Source of the DNA: Candidatus Angelobacter sp. Gp1-AA117
GTDB taxonomy: Bacteria; Acidobacteriota; Terriglobia; Terriglobales; Acidobacteriaceae
Assembly (NCBI GenBank): GCA_003223515.1
Contig: QHVI01000050.1
Span: 1 to 64,000 of the forward strand
Direction: 5' to 3'
DNA length: 64,000 nucleotides
Below, in pieces: positions 25,365 to 33,316 of this stretch. Both the position numbers and the translations under genes were made by a program. The notes beneath the pieces were generated by a model. It saw nothing but the letters and a program-made list of their open reading frames with translations. It did not search any database and was not told the origin of the DNA. Every line of letters begins with the position of its first letter. Position 1 is the stretch's first letter.

Positions 25365-26797
25365 CTACAACGAGCGCAGGAAATTGATCAGGTCCTGCTG
25401 CTGGCTGAGGCTCAACGCGGCGGCAGTGTTCAGCGAGGTGTTGGCCTCAGAACCATTGCTGCCGTGAGCATTGATAGCCGTAATGAGGCTGCTGGTGCGG
25501 CCATCGTGCAGGAAGAAGATGCGCTGCCCTACTCCCCACAGCGGCGCTGTGCGGAACTGGTCTCCGCCGGCCCCGCCTTGGGACACGTTATCCGCCAAGC
25601 CCGTACCCATGTGATGAATCTCAAGATCAGAGAACAGGTTTGCAGTGGCATTGCTCAAACCCGCAGTCAACCGCGAAGGCTGTGTTTTGAGCGATGTTGT
25701 GTGACAGACTGCGCAGCCAACGGAGCTGAACAGGGCACGGCCATTGGCAATTGAAGTTGAGCCGCCCGGAACAGTGGTGGAAGGCTAGGCGGCGCCAGAT
25801 CCTCCATGAAGACCTTAAACAAGGTGATATCACTGGACGAACTGGCCGCGTTGGTCCCATTGGAATGCGTGATGTCTTCCGGGTAGCCGATCTGTGCCAG
25901 GTTCAGGCAGTTGGCCGGTAAACCAAGGTTGCCGCTGCCGCCATTACCGTCTTCTCCCGGCAGTGGCCGGTCTTGCTGGAAGATTTCGTTGGTGATACCC
26001 ATTTCCACGTTGTAGGCTTCGCCGGCAAACAGCAGCAGTGACTTGTTCTGCGCCTTCCAGCCGAAGCGGCTGATGGTGCCGTCATTGCCGTTGTGGTTGA
26101 ACGTTCCGGCAACACCGAACGAGTTATTGGCATTGTTTGCTTGATTGATCAACAGGGTTGAGTCGTCAATGTTGGCCATCATGCCCGAACCAAATACCGG
26201 CGTGGGAATGCGGAAAATGAGGTTGTTGGCAGCCTGGGCCGCAGCAAAGCCGGGCTGTTGCAGGCTGCAATTGCCGGCATCGGCGCGGCCGCTCACCGTA
26301 AACAAGGTCTCCACTCCGCCGTTCGGGTTCGCGGTGTTGGCGGTGCCGTTGGCGTTAAAGAAGAACGGGAACCGGGCTTCGCGCACCGGACCAGTCGCTG
26401 TGATGAATGAGGGAATGGTATTCGTGTTGCCGCTTACCACCCCATTGACGATGACTTGGCTTTGGGGATTGGGTCCCACTTTGGGAAAGATGTTGGCATT
26501 GGGGCTCGTACCACCGGGCGCCGGCTGGGAGTGACATCCGCCGCACCCGTCAAGGTTGAACCGTGGCCCCAGACCGGGGTTATCTCCGGTAACTGTCTGG
26601 TGTTCGTTGAACTGTGCGAGTCCGGCATTGAAAAATGCCAGATCATTTGCGTTGGCTGATACGGACGCCAGCGGTTGGCCGGCATTCACTCCCGTTGTGC
26701 TCCGAACGCCAGGGTCGACTACTTGTGCATAGGCCGCTCCTGCTACCAGCAGTGCGGCAATGAAGATTGAAACCGAACCGAGCTTGACTGCTTTCAT
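25365..26797 (-). pseudogene. Di-haem oxidoreductase (DHOR-like) with a frameshift
   Basis: A periplasmic di-haem c-type protein of the 'di-haem thiol oxidoreductase' type. The 5' frame (from 26797) encodes a signal peptide (VSIFIAALLVAGAAYA) and the first haem motif in DGCGGCHSQPAP. The frame breaks near 25770, around codons for DLAPPS. The +1/-1 frame then encodes PGGSTSIANGRALF, the second haem motif VGCAVCHT, and the tail LTAGLSNATANLF ... to the stop at 25365. The 5' frame alone would end at 25667 with nonsense residues. One missing base explains the break. It could be a sequencing/assembly indel or a real mutation. The ATG at 26797 has AAGGAGGATT upstream. Confidence 0.85.
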
Positions 26798-27269
26798 CGA
26801 TAATCCTCCTTGGCTACATCCGGTATTTGCCTGATCCTTAGACCGGGAAAAGCTTGCGCTCCAGAAATTTGTTTCGGCGGCATTGGCGATAACTGCCGGG
26901 CAGCGCTTGCTGGTTGGCGCGCCCAGAGATCTCCCGTCTCGCTATCGCAAGTCGTCATGAATCTCGAGATGAGGAGCGGGAATTCCGCCGTTCAGCAGGC
27001 TATTCATAATTGCCTGCCAAAATGAACGGGAAGGTAAGGTGTAAATTTTCCTGAGCAATATGCCCGGCACCACATATGGGTGTCAACGAGCGCACGTAGC
27101 ATACGGGAACCCTGGATTTGAGTCAAGGAAATTTAGACAGGAAAATTTAGTTAGCCTTATCCGCTATTAAATAGAGAAATCACAGAATGTAACCATGTTT
27201 GACCTGATGTTGTGCTACTGAATGATCAAATTCGTTTCAGGCCACGAAGAATCTTTCCGGACTGGATCA
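26798..27269. other. Long non-coding stretch
   Basis: About 470 bp without a credible gene on either strand. The part near 26798-26900 is the leader of the di-haem gene. From about 27120 the sequence is AT-rich (GGAAATTTAGACAGGAAAAT). I see no RNA gene or mobile element here. Confidence 0.5.
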
Positions 27270-27780
27270 CGAAAAAATAACCTCTTTACTTTCTCTTAAG
27301 TGCTTTCTCTATGTCCTTTGTGAAACCTTTGTGGGCCCTCTGTATTGCATTGCTATGTTTCAAATTCTTCGCGACCCGAAAAGAATTCGGCGCTTCTCCG
27401 TGACCTCCCTTTTCCTCCCGTATTTGCGGATGAGACTTTGTCTTTGGCGGGAAGGTAAATATTCGGATCACCTCCACAAATTCTTATCGTTTTTCTCCAT
27501 GTCTCTGTATTGCTAACAATCAAATTCGTCTCAAGGGGCGAAGAATTATCAGCGAAACTTGCACGTAAAAAATTCGCGTAAATTCGCGCTATTCGCGTCA
27601 TTCGCGCCTTACTTGCCTTCCTCTGCGCTCTCTGCGTTCTCTGCGGTTAAAGCCGTTTGGTTGTGGCTCGCCACGCTGCGGTTAAGGTTTTGATTCTTAT
27701 TGCCTCTGCTTACTCTGTTCCTCTGTGTTGCAAAGGTGTTGCCGTTTGGTTGCGGCCTGCCGCGCTATGTTGAAAATTAG
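27270..27780. repeat. Composite patch of dispersed intergenic repeats, copies 5 and 6
   Basis: Two repeat copies adjoin. The first (about 27300-27510) has ATTTGCGGATGAGACTTTGT and GGCGGGAAGGTAAATATTCG. The second (about 27600-27775) has CTCTGCGTTCTCTGCGGTTAA, TTGTGGCTCGCCACGCTGCG and ATTGCCTCTGCTTACTCTGT. Between them lies AATTCGCGTAAATTCGCGCT, another common repeat style. The short ORFs in the track here are repeat translations. Confidence 0.8.
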
Positions 27781-27826
27781 GTGGCGCAGTACCTTCTGGA
27801 ATTTACCCCCAAATTTTGAAATCCCC

Positions 27827-27855
27827 TTGACATTGTAATATTTCTAATATATCAC
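27827..27855 (+). promoter_or_regulatory. Candidate sigma-70-type promoter for the DUF3631-type gene
   Basis: A perfect -35 hexamer TTGACA lies at 27827-27832, followed at 17 bp by TATCAC (or at 15 bp by TATATC) in an AT-rich stretch, about 25 bp before the ATG at 27876. The -10 match is weak. Confidence 0.45.
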
Positions 27856-27875
27856 TATGTTGAAGGACGAAGACC

Positions 27876-28820
27876 ATGGTTCAAGAAACACCTGCACCTG
27901 CCCCCACTCACGATATGCTCGATCGCCTGGAGAAGTTCTTCCGCCACTATCTCCATTGCACGCCCGATCAGCGCACCGTCTTGCAGCTTTGGGCCTTGCA
28001 TACCCACTGCTTTGCCGCTGCTGGTGCCACTCCGTACCTGTTCATTCATTCCCCGGAAAAGCAGTCGGGTAAGACCTTGTGCCTGCAGTTGCTCGGCCTG
28101 CTCTGTGCAGATTCCTGGTTTGCCTCTGCTGTAACTCCGGCTATCCTGGTGGGCAAGGTTACCGCTCAGCGTCCAACCGTGCTGCTCGATGACTGCCACA
28201 CCATCTTTTCTCCGGCTGCTCGTGCTCGCACTTGCGCTTTGCTCATGAATGGCGCGCGCCGTGGCGGCACGTTCAGCCTGTCTAAGCGCAACGCTATTCA
28301 GGATTTCGATGTTTTTTGTCCCAAGGCCCTGGCCGGCGACTTCTTATTGCCGCAAAATATTGTCGAGCATTTTATTCCTATTGCTCTCGTGCAGAACTTT
28401 GACTATGGCTTCTTCCGCAAGTTTCGGCTGGGTGAAGCCAGTGCAATGGCTGCTCCTCTTGTTGAATCCATGAAGGCCTGGGCCGTCGCCAACCTCGACG
28501 CCCTCATGCAGGCGGCGCCCTTTTCTTATGATGATGTCGAGCTCATATCCTCTCCCCGCGAGCAGGACTGTCTTGAGCCTCTCTTCCAGATCGCCTGTCT
28601 TTTGGGCAGTGATTGGCCTTCGCGCCTCGCTGCTGCGCTAAACCGTATCCATAGCTTGCTTCGCCGCTGGGGCATCGAAGTCCGCAATCAGCGTCACGAT
28701 TGCGGTGAGCGAGGCCAGGGGTACGACCGCAACGACTTCACCATTCACTTCAATGCCTGGCTGCCCGAACATGACGCCCGCATGGACGCCCGTTTCGACG
28801 GCCCGCTGCTGCTGGAATGA
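27876..28820 (+). CDS. DUF3631-type ATPase, replication/mobile-element associated, 314 aa
   Basis: The N-terminal half resembles the P-loop domain that precedes or forms DUF3631 in phage- and plasmid-type primase/helicase-like proteins. A Walker A variant (HSPEKQSGKTLCLQLL) lies near residue 65 and a Walker B (TVLLDDCHTIF) near residue 105. A GARRGGTFSL / DVFCPKALAGDFLLP block follows, corresponding to the DUF3631 core (R..., F-x-P-K-A-L-A). The ATG at 27876 follows GGACGAAGACC. It stands alone on the plus strand amid repeats and low-complexity DNA, without integrase or primase neighbours, so it looks like a remnant or solitary cargo gene of a mobile element. Confidence 0.75.
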   Translation: MVQETPAPAPTHDMLDRLEKFFRHYLHCTPDQRTVLQLWALHTHCFAAAGATPYLFIHSPEKQSGKTLCLQLLGLLCADSWFASAVTPAILVGKVTAQRPTVLLDDCHTIFSPAARARTCALLMNGARRGGTFSLSKRNAIQDFDVFCPKALAGDFLLPQNIVEHFIPIALVQNFDYGFFRKFRLGEASAMAAPLVESMKAWAVANLDALMQAAPFSYDDVELISSPREQDCLEPLFQIACLLGSDWPSRLAAALNRIHSLLRRWGIEVRNQRHDCGERGQGYDRNDFTIHFNAWLPEHDARMDARFDGPLLLE

Positions 28821-28828
28821 AAAATTGG

Positions 28829-28917
28829 CCCTGACAGCCTGACACCCTGACAACCCGCATAAACACTGGGTTTTCTTGCAAACATCGTGTCAGGGCACTA
28901 GGGCCTCCGCCCTGACA
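28829..28917. repeat. Iteron-like octamers CCCTGACA
   Basis: Three tandem octamers (CCCTGACA, GCCTGACA, CCCTGACA) occupy 28829-28852, directly after the stop of the DUF3631-type gene. Another direct copy is at 28910-28917 and an inverted copy (TGTCAGGG) at 28888-28895, which could pair as a hairpin with the 28845 copy. They may be protein-binding sites or a terminator arm. Confidence 0.6.
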
Positions 28918-29145
28918 AAAGAAGCTTTATGGAGCGCAGCCACCCTCAGATCCGGTGTTCAGTAGGAATTTGGGCGTCAGCCTGATACCGTCCACCCAGT
29001 CCACTGAGTCCATACCTTGATCCATCCCAGGGGTTTCGGTTTCAATTGACCCATTTTCCAAATTACCCATTTACCAAATCCTCATCGAGAACCGTCCCAT
29101 CTCCGCCCCCAATTGAGAACAAAATTCTCGTAATCGTGGGCATGC
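28918..29145. other. Non-coding gap with degenerate palindromic repeat
   Basis: CTTTATGGAGCGCAGCCACCCTC at about 28925-28947 is a truncated copy of the CGCAGCCG palindromic repeat. The rest, down to the stop of the desaturase-like gene, includes three echoes of an ACCCATTT/CCCATTTACC string and no gene. Confidence 0.5.
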
Positions 29146-30506
29146 CTAACCCACCCCCACTGCCGTTCTTCTAGGTATCGCTGCCTGCACCATCTGAGCT
29201 GCCAGTCTTCCGGAGACCACGGCGCCTTCCATGGTGGCGAGGTATTGCTGGCGGGTGTAGTCTCCGGCCAGGGTTAGTCCGGGAATCGGCGTTTGTTGCG
29301 GTGGCCTGAGAGCGTCTGTGCCCGGCGAGAGTGAATAGAAATCTGCCGGAAGCTTCACCACGCGATAGCGCGTTACATGGTTGCTTACCCGCAGTCCCAG
29401 CCGGTCAGCATCGCGGCAGGTGATTTCGAAGATCTCCTCCGGCGTCATGGGAAGGAATTCTTCCGGCGGGGTCAGAATAATGGAGATGCGGCCGGGCAAG
29501 CCCCGGAAAGTCGTGCGTGACTGCTCGGCAAAGCTGGCCAACACGGTATGTGGGCCGAAAGTAGTATGGTCAATCTCCATCGAGGGCCCATCCAGTTCCA
29601 TCTGGATGGTGACCGAGGGCATGGAGGGCAAACGCAACATCGGCTGAAACCACGGGTGAGCTCCGAACGTCTCCCGAATCAGCCGCTGGGCCGGCTCGAG
29701 CGAGGTTGCCACTACGACATGAGAAGCGTAGATCCGTTCATTTCCGCTTGCACGCCTGTCACACGTCCGTTCTCGAATAGCAGTTGCTCGACCGGAACTC
29801 CGGTCCTTACTTCACCTCCATTGCGCCTGATTGCGGCGGCCAGGGGTCCGGCCATGACTTCCGTCATTCCTCCCAGGAAAGCGCCGACGCGCACCGTATA
29901 AATCCATGGAAGGTATGGTCCAAGCACACCGAAGAATGCGTAGGACGAATACCGTTCTGGAGGCAGGAAGTACAACCCTGAAGTCAACGGCACAAGCAGG
30001 TTGCGAATGGCATTTTCCGTTACACCGTAAGCCCTGGCCTTGGCGGTTACGCTGGATTGGTCCAGATTAAGGGGATTGCTGAAATATTCGAGCAGCCCGC
30101 CTGCAAGAAAGCCCGGCAATGACAATAGGTCAACCGGGGAGAGCACTTGAAAAAGGTTCAGCGCTCCCACAAATGTTTCGAATGGACGATAGAGTGGAGC
30201 AGCGCCCAGCACTGCTGCTCCACGATGATCGGGCAGGCGGATTTCAACTTCATCTTCCCAGTAAACAATGCTGTTGAGTTCAATGCCTGCCTTGCGCAGC
30301 AGGTCGGGGAAAGCGCGATAGAAGCCCAGAACGCGATGAAGGCCGGATTCCACCGGCATTCCGTCCTGTATCCATGAGGAGGTGCGTCCACCGACCACTT
30401 CACGGGATTCAAGCAAGAGGACGTTGAATCCGAGGGTGCTGAGTTCGAAGGCGCAAGTCAATCCAGCCAGCCCGGCGCCCGCCACCAGAACATCGATGCG
30501 TCTCAT
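29146..30506 (-). pseudogene. Phytoene desaturase / HpnE-like FAD amine-oxidase-family enzyme, split by a frameshift
   Basis: The first frame starts with MRRIDVLVAGAGLAGLTCAF (GxGxxG motif) and has the family block VVGGRTSSWIQDGMPVESG. It runs to a TAG at 29712. The second frame begins as a GTG ORF at 29712 and carries the C-terminal half, ending with LTLAGDYTRQQYLATMEGAV, the family's FAD motif. Reading the second frame upstream gives YASHVVVATSLEPAQR, which joins in frame with QAEMNGST of the first half if one base is restored near 29731. Intact length would be about 453 aa. It is either an assembly indel or a real inactivation. The family desaturates or dehydrogenates isoprenoids such as phytoene or hydroxysqualene. 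The ATG at 30506 is preferred over the TTG at 30536. Confidence 0.85.
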
Positions 30507-30607
30507 CGGAGTTGTCCCGGAATACCGCTCACACAAGCCTCCTCAATGATAGACAGCAGTTGGCATTGGAGTTGCACAGTGAGGCATTTCATGGCGCAAA
30601 CCGGGAG

Positions 30608-30877
30608 CTACTTTTTTGATGGTCTGCGGCGCTTGCGGCTGGTGGGATCTTTCACCGTCTTCTGGCTGGCAACGGTTTGGGAGACAATCTTCCTGCAAGC
30701 CGGGCAATCAGCCACGTGGGTAAGCATAGACTCCCGTCTGCGCGAAGAGAGCGAGCCGCTCACGAAGGCGGCGATCTCTTGGTCCCTGAGGTGCCCGGAT
30801 TTTTCTTCACGAGCGCGCTTGTGCGCCACGCCTGCTTCCCGATATGGCCAGCAGACTTGATTGCGCCTGGGCGGCAC
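30608..30877 (-). CDS. Small zinc-finger anti-sigma-like protein, 89 aa
   Basis: The centre HLRDQEIAAFVSGSL ... HVADCPACRKIV carries the H-x3-C-x2-C motif of zinc-binding anti-sigma (ZAS-like) domains. The C-terminus is very basic (KDPTSRKRRRPSKK), and there is no transmembrane segment, so it would act in the cytoplasm. The start is uncertain. The GTG at 30877 is used, and the GTG at 30829 with GGAAGC upstream is a good alternative. It lies 25 bp after the sigma-factor gene, the usual place for a cognate anti-sigma factor. Redox or metal sensing by Cys/His is possible. Confidence 0.7.
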   Translation of the reverse strand: MPPRRNQVCWPYREAGVAHKRAREEKSGHLRDQEIAAFVSGSLSSRRRESMLTHVADCPACRKIVSQTVASQKTVKDPTSRKRRRPSKK

Positions 30878-30901
30878 AAAGCATTCAAGTCTCTTATCGA
30901 G

Positions 30902-31915
30902 CTATGCTCCTTTCGGAAGATCGGTATTCATAGCCGTTTCGTGACCAGCAGATGATTTGTAGATCGCAGGAGTCATTGCAGCAGCCATTCCCGAACCATT
31001 GTGGGCTGGCTGCTGGAGCACCTTGAGAAAATCAAGAATCGAAATTTCATGCCGGGGATTCTCCGTGATGTCTTCCAGGCACTCCTTAATGGCCGAACGG
31101 CTCAGGCCATGTTTGGTCGAAAGCACAGCAATGACATCGTCGCGCAGCTTGCTCTGCATGCGTTCCAACTGTCTTGTCACGTTGGATTGATGAATACCCA
31201 GTAGCTTGGCAATTTGTCCCAATTGTAGACCATCCTCATAGCGCCACAAAAGTACCAGGCGTTCCCGGGGCGTGAGTTTGTGGCAGGCGCATCCCAGGGA
31301 GTCTTCCAGCGCAGCCCGGTAACGCCTCGCCCGCAGGGTCATCTCAATGTTCTGGAGCGCCGGCTCGTCCGGCATCTCCGGTTGTATGTCAGTGCTCTTG
31401 GCATTCGCGCTGCAGCGCTGGGCATTGATAGACCGGTTGCAGACGATCACCCGCAGCCAGGTGCTCAGGGAGCTTCGGCCATCATACGATGCAATGCGGC
31501 TGGCGCCCGAACGGTCGGGGAGAAACAGGTCCGCAATGATGTTGTCGGCCAGATCCTGTGAGACAAAACCAGGCCGGTAAAAAAATCGCACAAGGTCGCA
31601 GACAAATCCTCTGTAGGTAGTTTCCAGGATTTTCCAGGCAGCGCTGGCGTGGTCCGCAGAGCCATTCCCGCCGTTGCCGTTATGCCCCGGACTGTATTGC
31701 GCGCAGGCAGTAGCCAGGTAAAGATCGTCCAGGTGCAGCGATTTCACGAACGCCGATGCCTCGGCCGGTTCCGGTGAGAGGCCGAGATGTTTTCTTACGA
31801 TAGAGTGGAGGCGGGCAGCATAGGCCGGCAATTCAAGACCAAGATCGCCGAAGCGGCTGCGCCCCTCAAGATATGCAGTCGAGACCACAGAATCTAAGTG
31901 CAGTGGCGGCAACAT
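30902..31915 (-). CDS. ECF-like sigma-70 family RNA polymerase sigma factor, 337 aa
   Basis: Residues about 120-190 correspond to region 2 (FVCDLVRFFYRPGF ... YDGRSSLSTWLRVIVCNRSI), with the Trp-Leu signature of core-binding/-10 helices. Region 4 is clear near residue 230-270 (LTPRERLVLLWRYEDGLQLG, LLGIHQSNVTRQLERM), a helix-turn-helix for the -35 element. It has long N- and C-terminal extensions compared with usual ECF factors of about 180-200 aa. The ATG at 31915 has AGGAGAAC directly upstream. It is followed by the zinc-finger protein and preceded by HMG-CoA reductase, so it probably controls the acyl/isoprenoid genes around it. I cannot identify its target promoters. Confidence 0.88.
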   Translation of the reverse strand: MLPPLHLDSVVSTAYLEGRSRFGDLGLELPAYAARLHSIVRKHLGLSPEPAEASAFVKSLHLDDLYLATACAQYSPGHNGNGGNGSADHASAAWKILETTYRGFVCDLVRFFYRPGFVSQDLADNIIADLFLPDRSGASRIASYDGRSSLSTWLRVIVCNRSINAQRCSANAKSTDIQPEMPDEPALQNIEMTLRARRYRAALEDSLGCACHKLTPRERLVLLWRYEDGLQLGQIAKLLGIHQSNVTRQLERMQSKLRDDVIAVLSTKHGLSRSAIKECLEDITENPRHEISILDFLKVLQQPAHNGSGMAAAMTPAIYKSSAGHETAMNTDLPKGA

Positions 31916-31985
31916 GTTCTCCTACCTGTCTGTTCCGGGAAGTTGATGCGTTTCCTATCACGCCGTCAACAACGGCTGTCCGGGT

Positions 31986-33200
31986 TCAGGGTTCTGGTCG
32001 ATTTCGTCCGTAGCTTTCGTGGGCATTGACGAACTCTCCGCTGGCGATGGCGGCCGCCATGGAGATCTCGCCGGAAAGCAGTGTAGCAGCGGCAATTTCT
32101 GCCAGTTTAGGGGCGCCTGCTTTTCCCACGGCGCCTAACATCTGCAAGCATTCGAGGCTGGTGCTTAGCCCCGTGCCGCCGCCCACGGTTGCAAGGGTCA
32201 GTGAGGGCAGCGTTACTGAGACATATACATCATTATTTTCTGCAAGTTCAAAATTGGTGATACCGATGGCTGAATTGGCTACATTCGCTACGTCCTGCCC
32301 ACAAGCGATGAACAGCGCCGTCAGGCCATTCGCGTAATGTCCGTTGTAGCCGATGGTATTGGCATGAAGATGTCCAATGACTGTGTGGTGCCACAGGTCC
32401 ACAAGCTGTACCGGCGTGATGTGCAGGTACTGGCGCAGCAGTGAAGATGGAATCCTGGCCCCGGCAACCACCTTCTTGCCTTTGCCTCCGGCAAATAAGC
32501 TGCCGCTGCCACGCTTCTCCGAGCTGTGCCCGCTGAACAGCCAGAAATCGGTCGCGGCGCTGTTCAGCATGATCCAGCGGCAGGCCCGCTCCGTGGCTTT
32601 TACAATCATGTTCATGCCATGAGCGTCGGCGGTGAAGTAGCAGAAATTCACGATCACTTCACGGCCCACGGGCTGGCATTCCAGACGCAGCAGCTTGCCA
32701 TGCCGCGTGGTGGATTCGGCTTCCTGTTTGAGGATGGAGAAGCTCTGGTTCAGTTGGGAAGCAAAGTCATGTGCTGCGGCCACATCGGCCAACAGAAACA
32801 CCGGGCTGACACGGTTTTCATCAAGATAGAGACGCGTGGTAACGCCGCCCGAGCGTGTGAGCGTGACCATTCCACGCTCATAGGAGCGCACCAGAGCGCC
32901 TTCCGTGGTGGCAAGAGGAACGTAGAATGTGCCTTGAGCATGACTGCCGTGAATCAGGAGCGGACCGGAAACTCCTACGGGCATCTGTACTGTGCCAATA
33001 GGATTTTCGATGTTCCCTCGCATCTGTTCGCTGGAAAGAGAATAGGAGCCGACATGAGTCAGCGTTGCTCCGGTCTTCTCTTCCACCCACTTGCGCCGGG
33101 CAGCCACCGCCTCATCACTGTAGCCCTGCTTGTCAAAGCGGGGAACGAGTGCGGCACTTGAGCCATTGCGTGTCGGCACTTCTTCAGAATCAATCAGCAA
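31986..33200 (-). CDS. Class I HMG-CoA reductase, 404 aa
   Basis: NADPH-dependent reduction of HMG-CoA to mevalonate, the committed step of the mevalonate isoprenoid route. Family motifs are present in order: ENPIGTVQMPVGVSGPL, the catalytic Glu in TTEGALVRS, DAHGMNMI (usual DAMGMN), the Lys region GGKGKKVVAG, the catalytic Asp in CGQDVANVAN, TVGGGTGLST, and the C-terminal His in VNAHESYGRNR. The enzyme therefore looks active. The start is a TTG at 33200 with GGGAG about 7 nt upstream. Many bacteria of this type use the MEP route, so an HMG-CoA reductase inside a KS/CLF/ACP operon suggests a dedicated mevalonate or HMG-derived building block. No other mevalonate gene is in the window. Confidence 0.93.
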   Translation of the reverse strand: MLIDSEEVPTRNGSSAALVPRFDKQGYSDEAVAARRKWVEEKTGATLTHVGSYSLSSEQMRGNIENPIGTVQMPVGVSGPLLIHGSHAQGTFYVPLATTEGALVRSYERGMVTLTRSGGVTTRLYLDENRVSPVFLLADVAAAHDFASQLNQSFSILKQEAESTTRHGKLLRLECQPVGREVIVNFCYFTADAHGMNMIVKATERACRWIMLNSAATDFWLFSGHSSEKRGSGSLFAGGKGKKVVAGARIPSSLLRQYLHITPVQLVDLWHHTVIGHLHANTIGYNGHYANGLTALFIACGQDVANVANSAIGITNFELAENNDVYVSVTLPSLTLATVGGGTGLSTSLECLQMLGAVGKAGAPKLAEIAAATLLSGEISMAAAIASGEFVNAHESYGRNRPEP

Positions 33201-33288
33201 AGCTCACTCCCGAATATTCTCAAAATGTAAAACGTAATTCCGTTGCAACGCCACCAGCGCTCAAGCGCTGTTTTGCAGATATTTTATT

Positions 33289-33316
33289 TCCCCGGACTAA
33301 AGTCCGGGGCTTCCAT
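33289..33316. repeat. Hairpin repeat (CCCCGGACTAAAGTCCGGGG), second copy
   Basis: TTTCCCCGGACTAAAGTCCG... lies just after the CLF-like gene on the minus strand and matches 8087-8116. CAGCGCTCAAGCGCTG at about 33255-33270 is another small hairpin. The hairpins may slow or terminate transcription before HMG-CoA reductase. Confidence 0.8.

Noticed and set aside
27286-27601. Short ORFs (63, 61 and 82 aa) on both strands
   Set aside because: They lie wholly in repeat copies, and the same residues appear at the other repeat sites.
30546-30955. Plus-strand ORFs of 104 and 92 aa opposite the zinc-finger gene
   Set aside because: There is no domain or ribosome-binding site, while the minus strand encodes an H-x3-C-x2-C protein in the expected place after a sigma factor.
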